A model generated the notes under the pieces. It saw only the letters and a program-made list of their open reading frames with translations. It was not told where the DNA came from and did not search any database. From positions 1 through 45,609 of the forward strand of contig USHZ01000001.1 of NCBI GenBank assembly GCA_900554595.1: a stretch of DNA of 45,609 bases, given 5' to 3'. This stretch comes from an uncultured Collinsella sp. (GTDB taxonomy: Bacteria > Actinomycetota > Coriobacteriia > Coriobacteriales > Coriobacteriaceae). The translations under genes and the position numbers were made by a program. Shown here one piece after another: positions 9,029 to 16,796 of the stretch (positions within the stretch are counted from its first letter, which is position 1; each line of letters opens with the position of its first letter).

Positions 9029-9856
9029 TTAACGTGCCGCCAAGATGGCGTCGATGAGCGTCAGTACGCCCCCGTCGTTGTTGCTTGGAATGCGCCACTT
9101 AGCATGCGCGTTCATATGCTCCTCGGCATTGTCCACGATAAAGCTGTGACCGACGCGCTCGAGCATGGGGATGTCGTTGTAGGTATCGCCCGCGGCGGCG
9201 GCATCGGCAATATCGATGCCCAAGTGCTCGCACAGGTGCGCGACGCCGGCGCCCTTGTCGACACCCAGGTTCATAAAGTCGATCCACTCGCGCCCGGCGT
9301 TGGTGACGTAGAGCTTGTCCGAGAACTCGGGGCTATAGGTCTCGCGGAAAGCGGGCTCGGCGTCGTAGCCGGGGAAGAAGACCGAAATCTTGTTGGACTC
9401 GATATCAAGGCCCTCAAAGCTGTCGACGTAGTTGATTGTGTTGTAGTAGACGCTGATCTCGTCGTGGTACTGATGGTCGCGGGCAAGCACGTAGAACTCG
9501 TCGAAGCAGCACAGGACGGGGACAGCGCGCGGATCCTCCGAGGCGCGGCTCAAGACCTGCTGGTACAGCTCCACGTCGATAATGCTCTTATAGATATAGC
9601 GGCCGCGATAGATGACGCAGGCTCCGTTGTCGGGACAAAAAGCAAGGCGGTTCTTAATACCCTCGAACATTTCCTCGAGTTTGGGGGCAGGGCGTCCGCT
9701 GGCGGGGCAGAACACGATGCCAGCCTCGGCGAGCTTGTCCAGGCGCTCATCAAGACCCTGCGGCAACACACGCTCGTCGGTGAGCAGCGTCTTGTCCATA
9801 TCGACGGCGAGAATCTTAATGTTTCCGATATTGGTGTCCGATTCGTAAGTTTGCAT
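9029..9856 (-). CDS. HAD-superfamily (Cof-type) sugar-phosphate phosphatase
   Basis: 275 residues of the HAD-IIB/Cof family, which usually dephosphorylate sugar phosphates or cofactor phosphates in the cytoplasm. The nucleophile motif AVDMDKTLLT is at residues 17-26 (Asp19, Asp21). Motif II is in CPASGRP, and the acid motif is in AAAGDTYNDIPML near the C terminus. The start at 9856 has AAAGG upstream. It is an isolated minus-strand gene, convergent with clpX and divergent from the argG leader. The substrate cannot be deduced. Confidence 0.88.
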   Translation of the reverse strand: MQTYESDTNIGNIKILAVDMDKTLLTDERVLPQGLDERLDKLAEAGIVFCPASGRPAPKLEEMFEGIKNRLAFCPDNGACVIYRGRYIYKSIIDVELYQQVLSRASEDPRAVPVLCCFDEFYVLARDHQYHDEISVYYNTINYVDSFEGLDIESNKISVFFPGYDAEPAFRETYSPEFSDKLYVTNAGREWIDFMNLGVDKGAGVAHLCEHLGIDIADAAAAGDTYNDIPMLERVGHSFIVDNAEEHMNAHAKWRIPSNNDGGVLTLIDAILAAR

Positions 9857-9999
9857 AAAAGCGCGCCTTTCGTTTCGAAATTGTTTCAGACGTTATAACC
9901 ATCAACCAGTAACCGAGCGTATTGTCGCAGGAACGGAGCGAATTTGCACTGCAATTCACAAACTAATGAAAAAACTTTTCAGAAATTTGAATTTGTCGC

Positions 10000-10027
10000 T
10001 TGTACAGCAGGCACTTTAGCGTAATAT
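10000..10027 (+). promoter_or_regulatory. Candidate promoter for the argG leader transcript
   Basis: TTGTAC (10000-10005), a 16-base spacer and TAATAT (10022-10027) give a sigma-A-like promoter. It would start a leader RNA of about 375 bases ahead of argG. The call rests on consensus similarity only. Confidence 0.45.
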
Positions 10028-10130
10028 AGCGACCATCAAAAACGGAGACGGCAAAAGCACCGCTTACCGAGGAAAAGGTACCGTTTGCGATATTTGAATT
10101 GCGCCCGGCGATACGTGAAAGGAGAGGCAG

Positions 10131-10205
10131 ATGCAGTTCGTACAGATCATCACCACTGCAGACAATGCCCTCCGACGCCAGCGCGCAATTTCCCGACGAC
10201 GATAA
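10131..10205 (+). CDS. Arg-rich 24-residue leader peptide upstream of argG
   Basis: A short ORF with a very good ribosome binding site (AAAGGAG, 6-7 bases before ATG 10131). It encodes 24 residues starting MQFVQIITTADNAL and ending in three tandem CGA arginine codons before TAA. Six of the last ten residues are Arg, four of them CGA, a codon hardly used in the neighbouring genes. It is followed by competing hairpins and a terminator before argG, whose product makes argininosuccinate on the route to arginine. A leader peptide sensing Arg-tRNA supply is the natural reading. Translation is predicted, not shown. Confidence 0.55.
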   Translation: MQFVQIITTADNALRRQRAISRRR

Positions 10206-10212
10206 CAATCGT

Positions 10213-10246
10213 CTCTGTTCGTATGGGGTGAAATGCCCCAACAGAG
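10213..10246 (+). promoter_or_regulatory. Leader hairpin with alternative pairings, argG 5' region
   Basis: CTCTGTT (10213-10219) and GGGG (10225-10228) pair with CCCC (10236-10239) and AACAGAG (10240-10246), forming a bulged hairpin 8 bases after the leader-peptide stop. CCCAAC within it can instead pair with GTTGGG near 10259-10265, so the fold is switchable on paper. Confidence 0.45.
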
Positions 10247-10269
10247 TCATTTTGAGGTCGTTGGGTTTT

Positions 10270-10315
10270 AGCACGACATAGACGCATGTTTCTAGGGCAT
10301 GTTGTGCTGCTTTTT
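10270..10315 (+). terminator. Terminator-like hairpin in the argG leader (possible attenuator)
   Basis: AGCACGACAT (10270-10279) pairs with ATGTTGTGCT (10299-10308) with one wobble, followed by GCTTTTTG. It lies between the Arg-rich mini-ORF and argG, about 95 bases before the argG start. The upstream GTCGT can compete for the ACGAC of its left arm. Confidence 0.55.
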
Positions 10316-10409
10316 GCTATTTAACCTGATATTGCACGGTTTTTGACCTCGAAATGACTTGCAACTGACCGATGTTCTAACTAGCTACCAAGGGCGAAAG
10401 GAAACAGCC

Positions 10410-11636
10410 ATGAGCAAGGAAAAAGTCGTTCTCGCATATTCCGGTGGTCTTGATACATCCGTATGTGTCAAGTGGCTCCAGGACGAGAAGAATCTCGATG
10501 TCGTTTGTGTCTGCGGCAACGTGGGCCAGGAGGAGACCGGCCTGGACGCCAAGAAGCAGAAGGCGCTCGACCTGGGCGTTCTTGATTGCCAGGTCCTCGA
10601 CCTGCGCGATGAGTTCTCCGATGAGTTCCTGACCAAGGCCATCGCCGCAAACTCCATGTACGAGAACAAGTACCCGCTGCTCTCCGCTCTTTCCCGTCCG
10701 CTGCTTGCCAAGAAGCTTGTCGAGGTCGCCCACGAGTTTGACGCAACCTACGTCGCCCACGGCTGCACCGGCAAGGGTAACGACCAGGTTCGTTTTGAGG
10801 CTGCCGTCAAGGCCCTCGACCCCGAGCTTAAGGTTATCGCGCCGGTTCGCGAGTGGGACCTGAAGTGTCGTCCCGACGAGGTCGCCTATGCTCACGCCCA
10901 CAACGTGCCGGTTCCCGAGGGTGCCAACGACAACCCCTATTCCATCGATGATAACCTGTGGGGTCGTGCCATCGAGTGCGGTCACCTGGAGGATCCCTGG
11001 AACGAGCCGCTCGACGACGCCTGGGTTATGACCAAGAACCCCGAGGACACGCCTGACACCCCGACGTATACCGAGATTGAGTTTGAGGCGGGCAAGCCCG
11101 TCGCCGTCGACGGCAAGAAGATGAAGCTCTCCGAGATCGTCATCGCACTCAACAAGATCTCTGGCGACAACGGCTTTGGCCGTCTCGACCTGGTCGAGGA
11201 TCGTCTGGTGGGCCTCAAGAGCCGCGAGTGCTATGAGGTTCCCGGCGCCCTGACGCTCATCACCGCCCACAAGGCGCTTGAGGACATTTGCGTCGAGGGC
11301 GACCTGCTCAAGGCCAAGATTAAGCTTGAGCAGGATTGGGCCACCGCCGTGTACAACGGCCAGTGGTACAGCCCGCTCAAAAACGCGCTCGATGCCTTTA
11401 TGGCTGACACCCAGAAGTTCGTGACCGGTACCGTCCGTCTGAAGTTCTTTAAGGGCAACTGCCATGTCGTCGGCCGCAAGAGCCCCTTCAGCCTCTACGA
11501 CTACGGTCTGGCTACCTACGACCGCGACACCACGTTTGACGAGAAGGCCAGCGCCGGCTTTATCGAGATCGATACGCTGTCGCTCAAGACGTGGGCAAAG
11601 GTCCAGGGTCCCAGCTCTGCTGCCGCCCAGGCCTAG
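10410..11636 (+). CDS. argG: Argininosuccinate synthase
   Basis: Joins citrulline and aspartate at the cost of ATP (to AMP and PPi) in the penultimate step of arginine synthesis. The N-terminal PP-loop AYSGGLDTSV (residues 9-18) binds ATP. VAHGCTGKGNDQVRFE is the citrulline/aspartate-binding region, and YSIDDNLWGR is also family-typical. Length is 408 residues, as expected. The ATG at 10410 has GAAAGGA upstream. The next pathway gene, argH, lies 520 bases downstream rather than adjacent. The 5' leader carries an Arg-rich mini-ORF and terminator, suggesting attenuation. Confidence 0.97.
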   Translation: MSKEKVVLAYSGGLDTSVCVKWLQDEKNLDVVCVCGNVGQEETGLDAKKQKALDLGVLDCQVLDLRDEFSDEFLTKAIAANSMYENKYPLLSALSRPLLAKKLVEVAHEFDATYVAHGCTGKGNDQVRFEAAVKALDPELKVIAPVREWDLKCRPDEVAYAHAHNVPVPEGANDNPYSIDDNLWGRAIECGHLEDPWNEPLDDAWVMTKNPEDTPDTPTYTEIEFEAGKPVAVDGKKMKLSEIVIALNKISGDNGFGRLDLVEDRLVGLKSRECYEVPGALTLITAHKALEDICVEGDLLKAKIKLEQDWATAVYNGQWYSPLKNALDAFMADTQKFVTGTVRLKFFKGNCHVVGRKSPFSLYDYGLATYDRDTTFDEKASAGFIEIDTLSLKTWAKVQGPSSAAAQA

Positions 11637-11789
11637 CGCCTCCTTCCCTTGGTATCCGCGCGGCCCATCCGCGTGATACATAACGGGCGCACGGGGTCCC
11701 TACCTTTCGTTATGCTTGCTGACACTTCTTAACATCGGTGGCCCCTACGTTCCGCCCGCATATATGATGCCGCGACTGCGGCTGAGTCC

Positions 11790-11819
11790 GAGCCCCGCCG
11801 GGGTTGTCCGGCGGGGCTC
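11790..11819 (+). repeat. GC-rich 12-bp perfect hairpin after argG
   Basis: GAGCCCCGCCGG (11790-11801) / CCGGCGGGGCTC (11808-11819) with a 6-base loop. It is followed by CTTCTATC instead of a T run, so it may be an inefficient terminator or an RNA stabiliser between argG and argH. Confidence 0.6.
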
Positions 11820-11869
11820 CTTCTATCAATTTGGCGGCTCTGCGCCTATATATATGAGGAGTATCCATT

Positions 11870-12040
11870 ATGTTCAATGCTATCGCGCATGCTTTACTTT
11901 CCCTCGCGCCCGAGCTCGATGCTGCGAAGGTCGAGGACGTCCCTATGAGCCTGAAGGCCTGGATCGATGGTTCGCAAGGCAACATCCGGAGGGAGACGTT
12001 GGGCGCCAAGTGCCTGGTGCGTCACTTCTTTGCAAATTAG
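11870..12040 (+). CDS. Hypothetical 56-residue protein between argG and argH
   Basis: An ATG at 11870 follows GAGGAG by about 8 bases and opens a 56-codon frame ending in TAG. The product starts MFNAIAHALLSLAPELDAA and ends CLVRHFFAN. I recognise no domain, membrane segment or signal peptide. Codon use resembles the neighbours. It may be a genuine small gene or a leader ORF of argH; the 118-base gap to argH contains no clear terminator. Confidence 0.4.
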   Translation: MFNAIAHALLSLAPELDAAKVEDVPMSLKAWIDGSQGNIRRETLGAKCLVRHFFAN

Positions 12041-12158
12041 CTACATGGCCCCGCGCACAGTGGGGAATGTGTAAAACTAGCGGTTGAAAAATCGCTTTAG
12101 CGACATGGCGCATTGCTTTGGGCGCTTGTTTTGGTATTTGGAGAAAGGGGACGGTTCC

Positions 12159-13589
12159 ATGGCTCTTTGGGGCGGTCGTTTTGAGGCGGGAGTGGCCGAG
12201 GTCACGCAGGAGTTTGGCGCGTCGCTGCCGGTCGACAAACATCTCTATAAGCAGGATATCGCCGGTTCTAAGGCGCATGCCAAGATGCTGGCGGCCCAAG
12301 GCATCATCAGCGCCGAGGACGAGCAGGCGATTGCCGAGGGCCTGACCGGAATCGAACAGGATATCGATGCCGGCAACTTCACCTTCGATATCAACGATGA
12401 GGACATTCATATGTCCATCGAGAGCGAGCTGACGCGCCGTATCGGCGAGGCCGGTAAGCGCTTGCATACCGGGCGTTCGCGCAACGACCAGGTGGCGACC
12501 GATACGCGCCTGGGTGTCAAGGCGTTGGCCAAGGAGCTCATGGAGGCCAATCTTGAGTTGCGCCATGTGCTGGTGGATGCGGCCAAGAAGTACGACAAGG
12601 TGATTCTGCCGGGCTATACGCACATGCAGCATGCTCAGCCCGTGCTGCTGTCACATCATCTGCTGGCGTATTCCTGGATGTTCGCGCGCGACTTTACACG
12701 CCTGAAGGCCGCCTTTGATGCCGCCGACAACTGCCCGCTGGGTGCTGCCGCGCTTGCCGGTACGAGCTATCCACTCGATCGTCAGATGACGGCTGCCGAG
12801 CTTGGCTTTGCGGGTGTGATTCCCAACTCGCTCGATGCGGTTTCCGACCGTGATTTCCTGCTCGATCTGCATTACGCCGGCTCCGTCATGGCCATGCACC
12901 TGTCGCGTCTTTCCGAGGAGATCGTGCTGTGGTCGAGCTCCGAATTTGGCTTCATCACGCTTTCCGACTCCTACTCCACCGGCTCGTCCATCATGCCGCA
13001 GAAGAAGAACCCCGACTTTGCCGAGCTTATCCGCGGCAAGAGCGGCCGTGTCTATGGCAACCTGGTGCAGCTGCTCGTGACCATGAAGGGCTTGCCGCTC
13101 GCTTATAACAAGGACTTGCAGGAGGACAAGGAGGGCGCGCTCGATACCGCCCATACGCTCATGCAGTGCCTGTCCGTTATGGCCGGTATGATTTCGACCT
13201 GGACCGTCAACGAGGATGCCATGGCGCGCGAGTGCGGCGTGGGGCACCTTGCCGCCACCGATGTTGCCGATTACCTGGCCAAGCGTGGTCTTCCGTTCCG
13301 TGAGGCGCATGCCGTGGTGGGCCATCTGGTCCTGATGTGCGAGAAGCGCGGCTGCAATCTTGAGGACCTGCCGTTTGAGGTGTTCCAGGAGGCAAGCCCA
13401 CTCTTTGAGCGCGATATTACCGAGGCGCTCGACATCCCGTCGATTGTCGCTGCGCGCACGACCGAGGGCGGCACCGCCCCTGCCGCCGTTGCCGTACAGC
13501 TGCAGCGTGCCGAGGCAAAGCTCGTTGCCGACGAAGGCGTGTTTGGATCGCTGACCAAAGTCGTCGAGATGGGCCGCGGAGCTAATTAG
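12159..13589 (+). CDS. argH: Argininosuccinate lyase
   Basis: Cleaves argininosuccinate to arginine and fumarate, the last step of arginine synthesis. The family signature GSSIMPQKKNP, containing the catalytic serine loop, is visible around residues 278-288. HTGRSRNDQVATDTRL and GYTHMQHAQP are the other two conserved regions of the fumarase/aspartase superfamily. Length is 476 residues. The start MALWGGRF is the usual ArgH N terminus and follows AAAGGGGA by 7-8 bases. It lies downstream of argG in the same orientation but with its own leader. Confidence 0.96.
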   Translation: MALWGGRFEAGVAEVTQEFGASLPVDKHLYKQDIAGSKAHAKMLAAQGIISAEDEQAIAEGLTGIEQDIDAGNFTFDINDEDIHMSIESELTRRIGEAGKRLHTGRSRNDQVATDTRLGVKALAKELMEANLELRHVLVDAAKKYDKVILPGYTHMQHAQPVLLSHHLLAYSWMFARDFTRLKAAFDAADNCPLGAAALAGTSYPLDRQMTAAELGFAGVIPNSLDAVSDRDFLLDLHYAGSVMAMHLSRLSEEIVLWSSSEFGFITLSDSYSTGSSIMPQKKNPDFAELIRGKSGRVYGNLVQLLVTMKGLPLAYNKDLQEDKEGALDTAHTLMQCLSVMAGMISTWTVNEDAMARECGVGHLAATDVADYLAKRGLPFREAHAVVGHLVLMCEKRGCNLEDLPFEVFQEASPLFERDITEALDIPSIVAARTTEGGTAPAAVAVQLQRAEAKLVADEGVFGSLTKVVEMGRGAN

Positions 13590-13634
13590 CTTATTGGATG
13601 CGTCTGTCTGGTGTGTTCACCATATCTTGCCTTT

Positions 13635-13665
13635 ACGGGTGCCCGCTACGGTGGGCGCCCGTTTT
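13635..13665 (+). terminator. Intrinsic terminator after argH
   Basis: ACGGGTGCCC (13635-13644) pairs with GGGCGCCCGT (13653-13662) with one wobble and leads into TTTTG. Confidence 0.85.
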
Positions 13666-13833
13666 GTTATAGAGAAGGAAGGAGCTTGTCGAGAACTTCT
13701 GTAGGACATTTGCGCAGGTTGTGAAGGGGCGCGTTCACGGGCGGCAATCGACCGTCCGTTCCGTTCGTTGCGGTTGAAAGTGGTGCGGATGGTACTCTAG
13801 TCGGGCTTCGGAACAGAAGTGACACATATAGAG

Positions 13834-13899
13834 CGCTTCAATAAATAATAACGCTTCAATAAACGGCTTTTTGTTTAACTGCAGCTAGAACTCTGTTAC
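13834..13899 (+). promoter_or_regulatory. ndk upstream region: tandem CGCTTCAATAAA repeats and weak promoter
   Basis: The sequence CGCTTCAATAAA occurs at 13834-13845 and again at 13852-13863, one period of 18 bases. It is followed by TTGTTT (13871-13876), a 17-base spacer and TGTTAC (13894-13899), a weak promoter match ahead of ndk. The rest of 13666-13965 shows no gene. Confidence 0.35.
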
Positions 13900-13965
13900 G
13901 ATGCAGTCCAGGCGGGTGCCGGAATGGGACTTGGGCACGCGCGAACCTACTTGAAAGGCTACCTT

Positions 13966-14370
13966 ATGGCTATCGAGAAGACCTTCATCATGATTAAGCC
14001 CGACGCCGTGCGCGATCGCAAGATCGGCGAGATCGTTGCTCGCATTGAGCGCAGCGGCCTTGTTATCGAGCGCATGGAGATGACCACGCTTGAGCGCGCC
14101 ACTGTCGAGGAGCACTATGCTCACCTCAACGACAAGCCCTTCTTTGGCGGTCTGTGCGATTTTATGACGAGCGGTCCGGTCGTCAAGATGGTCGTTTCCG
14201 GTCCTTCTGCCGTTGCTAAGATGCGCACCCTCATGGGCGCCACCAACCCGCTTGATGCCGCTCCTGGCACCATCCGCGGCGACTTTGCCGTCGATGTCAA
14301 CGCCAACGTGATCCATGGCTCCGACTGCCTGGAGAACGCCGAGATCGAGATTAAGCGTTTCTTTGGCTAA
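13966..14370 (+). CDS. ndk: Nucleoside diphosphate kinase
   Basis: Transfers the gamma phosphate between nucleoside triphosphates and diphosphates through a phosphohistidine. The product starts MAIEKTFIMIKPDAV, the usual NDK N terminus, and contains NVIHGSD with the catalytic histidine near residue 114. PLDAAPGTIRGDFA is also present. Length is 134 residues, normal. The ATG at 13966 follows GAAAGG by 7 bases; upstream in-frame codons lack that spacing. It is a single-gene unit closed by a strong terminator. Confidence 0.96.
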   Translation: MAIEKTFIMIKPDAVRDRKIGEIVARIERSGLVIERMEMTTLERATVEEHYAHLNDKPFFGGLCDFMTSGPVVKMVVSGPSAVAKMRTLMGATNPLDAAPGTIRGDFAVDVNANVIHGSDCLENAEIEIKRFFG

Positions 14371-14408
14371 ACCAGCTTTGACTCCTTAAAGCTGTTAGCG
14401 TGTGGCTT

Positions 14409-14443
14409 GAGCGCCGCGGAACTCCATCCGCGGCGCTCTTTTT
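14409..14443 (+). terminator. Intrinsic terminator after ndk
   Basis: A perfect 12-bp stem GAGCGCCGCGGA (14409-14420) / TCCGCGGCGCTC (14427-14438) followed by TTTTT. Confidence 0.92.
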
Positions 14444-14482
14444 ATCCCAGCAGGTTTTTTTGGACATGCCTCAAAATCTACT

Positions 14483-14521
14483 AAAGAGCCCCCGTCCGGA
14501 TGTGCGTTCCGGGCGGGGGCT
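14483..14521 (-). terminator. Terminator of the minus-strand rpiB gene
   Basis: AGCCCCCGTCCGGA (14487-14500) pairs with TCCGGGCGGGGGCT (14508-14521) with one wobble. On the minus strand it is followed by CTTTAG. It lies 28 bases beyond the rpiB stop. Confidence 0.7.
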
Positions 14522-14548
14522 GTCGTCGGTGTATGACGTTGTAAGGCT

Positions 14549-15016
14549 TTAGGCTTCGTCGACGATCTTAAGGCCGCGCGTCTGGTCGATCTCGTTGAGG
14601 AGGTTGACGCGGCGCTCGTGACGGCCGCCCTCAAACTCGGCGTCGAGCCACTCGTCGACAATCATCTTGGCGAGCTCGGAGCCCACGACGCGGGCGCCAA
14701 AGGCGAGCACGTTGGTGTTGTTGTGCATGCGCGAGAGCTTGGCGCTGAAGGGCTCGGAGCACACGACGGCGCGTACGCCCTCGACCTTGTTGGCAGCCAG
14801 GCTAATCCCGACACCGGTGCCACAGATGAGGATGCCCAGGTCGACGTCGCCGTTGGCAACGGCCTTACCCACCTTGTAGCCGGCGATGGGGTAATCAAAG
14901 CTCTCGGAGGTGTCGGTTCCAAAGTTCACGACCTCGTAGCCGCGCTCCTTCAGGTGCTCGGAAATGATGTTCTTGAGCTCGACGGCGGCGTGGTCGTTAC
15001 CGATACCAATCTTCAT
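14549..15016 (-). CDS. rpiB: Ribose-5-phosphate isomerase B (RpiB/LacAB family)
   Basis: Interconverts ribose 5-phosphate and ribulose 5-phosphate in the pentose phosphate pathway. The start MKIGIGNDHAAVELK carries the conserved Asp-His of the family. The catalytic-loop segment LGILICGTGVGISLAANK holds the active-site Cys and the phosphate-binding loop. RMHNNTNVLAFGARV is the third conserved block. Length is 155 residues. The ATG at 15016 has GAGAGGA upstream on the minus strand; the frame extends further upstream but without family similarity. LacA/LacB cannot be fully excluded, but the gene stands alone without tagatose genes. Confidence 0.93.
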   Translation of the reverse strand: MKIGIGNDHAAVELKNIISEHLKERGYEVVNFGTDTSESFDYPIAGYKVGKAVANGDVDLGILICGTGVGISLAANKVEGVRAVVCSEPFSAKLSRMHNNTNVLAFGARVVGSELAKMIVDEWLDAEFEGGRHERRVNLLNEIDQTRGLKIVDEA

Positions 15017-15287
15017 GAGTGGTTCCTCTCTGGTCCGTGCGGCGGAATTGCTAAAGGTTTTACCGCGTTCGACTGCATGATAGCGCGACTTTTGCGTAAA
15101 CACTCGCGCGTTTTTTGGTCAAACGCTTTAGCAAGCAGCAAGACTTGCTTCTCATGAATGAATGCCGTCAGATTGCGCTTGAATGCCGTCCGTCGGAAGC
15201 ATGGTTGCGGTTTTTGATGCATTGTTATCAAATAAAAGAGCTAACTATTATCGAGAGCCCAGTTCGTTATGTAAGCAGGAGATACCT

Positions 15288-16607
15288 ATGCCTACCGATT
15301 CCATCCGCGATGCCGCGTTTTGCGACGTCTTGAACCGCGAGCTTGTCTGTGCGCTTGGCTGCACCGAGCCTATTGCCGTTGCCTATGCGGCGGCGCTGGC
15401 GAGCCAGACGCTCGGTTGCGAACCAGATCATATGGACGTTGCCTGCTCGGGCAACATCATCAAGAACGTTAAGAGCGTGACCGTGCCCAATTCGGGCGGT
15501 ATGCACGGTATTGAAGCAGCGGCCGTACTGGGTGCCGTGGGCGGTGACGCCAAGAGCGCGCTCGAGGTGCTCGAGAGCGTTAACGACGAAGATCGTGCTC
15601 GCGTGGCCGAGCTCCTCGCCGATGCCGGTTACTGCGATGTGTCGCTTGTCGAGGGTGTGCCCAACCTCTACATCAAGGTGACTGCCACAGCCGGGGGCCA
15701 TACTGCGGTCGTCGAGATTACCGACCACCACACCAATGTCACGTGCCATACGCTCGACGGTATTCCGGTGTGCGGCAAGTCGGCGGGGGAGTGTGCCGCC
15801 TGCGCTGAGCGCGTGGTGGCCGAGCGGGCGGCGGATAAGGCCGACACGCCCATGTCGATTGAGTCCATCATCGACTTTATCGAGGACGGCGACATTGAGG
15901 GCGCCCGCGCTGCCGTTGAGCGTCAGATTGAGCTAAACGGCGCGATCAGTGCCGAGGGCCTCGCGCACGCTTGGGGCGCCGAGGTGGGCCGTACGCTGCT
16001 GGGCGCTCGTGCCGATGACGTCGCCTGCCGGGCCCGTGCCCGTGCGGCCGCCGGGTCCGACGCCCGCATGAACGGCTGTGCGCTGCCGGTCGCCATTGTG
16101 TGCGGTTCGGGCAATCAGGGCATTACCTGTGCCTTGCCCGTTATGGAGTATGCCGAGTACCTGCGCTGCGACCACGAGCGCCTGGTGCGCGCCGTGATGC
16201 TGTCCGATCTTATCGCCGTGCATATCAAAAGCTATATTGGTGCGCTCTCGGCGTTTTGCGGTGCTATTTGCGCCGCGTGCGGTGCCGGCGCCGCGATTAC
16301 CTGGCTGTGCGGTGGCACGCGCGAGCAGATTGGCGCGACGGTCTCGAACACACTCGGTAACGTTGGCGGTATCGTGTGCGATGGCGCCAAGGCGAGCTGT
16401 GCCGCCAAGATTTCGGCTGCCGTCGATGCGGCGATTCTGGGACATGATATGGCCATGCAGGGTCGCGGCTTCCGCGCCGGCGAGGGCCTGATCCAGGATA
16501 CCGTCGAGCAAACAATCGCCAGCATGGGCTACGTGGGCCGCGTGGGCATGAAGGACACCGACGTCGAGATCCTCAACATCATGATCGGCAAGACTCGTAT
16601 CTGTTAG
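15288..16607 (+). CDS. cyuA: L-cysteine desulfidase, CyuA/YhaM (UPF0597) family
   Basis: 439 residues of the serine-dehydratase-alpha-like family that breaks cysteine down to pyruvate, ammonia and sulfide with a [4Fe-4S] cluster. Family features include ALGCTEPIAVAYAAA (residues about 19-33), SGNIIKNVKSVTVPNSGG, and a C-terminal Cys-rich stretch around CGAICAACGAG with NTLGNVGGIVCDGAK that should hold cluster ligands. The ATG at 15288 follows AGCAGGAG. An anaerobe-type sulfide source of this kind could also influence the selenium and sulfur carrier genes further along, but no linkage is seen. Cluster-ligand assignment is by family analogy. Confidence 0.85.
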   Translation: MPTDSIRDAAFCDVLNRELVCALGCTEPIAVAYAAALASQTLGCEPDHMDVACSGNIIKNVKSVTVPNSGGMHGIEAAAVLGAVGGDAKSALEVLESVNDEDRARVAELLADAGYCDVSLVEGVPNLYIKVTATAGGHTAVVEITDHHTNVTCHTLDGIPVCGKSAGECAACAERVVAERAADKADTPMSIESIIDFIEDGDIEGARAAVERQIELNGAISAEGLAHAWGAEVGRTLLGARADDVACRARARAAAGSDARMNGCALPVAIVCGSGNQGITCALPVMEYAEYLRCDHERLVRAVMLSDLIAVHIKSYIGALSAFCGAICAACGAGAAITWLCGGTREQIGATVSNTLGNVGGIVCDGAKASCAAKISAAVDAAILGHDMAMQGRGFRAGEGLIQDTVEQTIASMGYVGRVGMKDTDVEILNIMIGKTRIC

Positions 16608-16608
16608 T

Positions 16609-16632
16609 TACGCGGTTTTACCAAACCGCGTA
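16609..16632 (+). repeat. 10-bp perfect hairpin directly after cyuA
   Basis: TACGCGGTTT (16609-16618) / AAACCGCGTA (16623-16632) with a 4-base loop, 2 bases after the cyuA stop. No T tract follows; it may protect the 3' end or act with the next hairpin. Confidence 0.6.
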
Positions 16633-16647
16633 GCCAGCCGACGCCGC

Positions 16648-16746
16648 AAACGCCCCTAAGCGGCAATCTGCCTTTCAATCGTTGGGCATGGCCAGAAGGC
16701 CTATGCCCTCCTCTTTCAAGGCACATTGCTCGCTTAGGGGCGTTTT
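16648..16746 (+). repeat. Long hairpin element, copy 1 of the CTCCTCTTTC family
   Basis: A 15-bp perfect outer stem AAACGCCCCTAAGCG (16648-16662) / CGCTTAGGGGCGTTT (16731-16745) encloses further pairings: CAAT/ATTG, TGCCTT/AAGGCA, and an inner GGGCATGGCC / GGCCTATGCCC. The decamer CTCCTCTTTC lies at 16708-16717 in the 3' arm. It ends in GTTTT and may terminate cyuA. Related hairpins are at 19758-19855 and 35497-35599. Confidence 0.75.
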
Positions 16747-16796
16747 CGCTGACTTATGCTCAACCTGCGGCGCTATTTTGTTTGGAGCGAGGGATC

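Noticed and set aside
9963..10274. A 103-codon minus-strand frame in the argG leader
   Set aside because: No recognisable protein; it runs through the hairpins and the promoter, and lacks a good ribosome binding site.
10028..10409. T-box in the argG leader
   Set aside because: The region has GGTACCG but not the conserved T-box bulge context or specifier loop; the mini-ORF model fits better.
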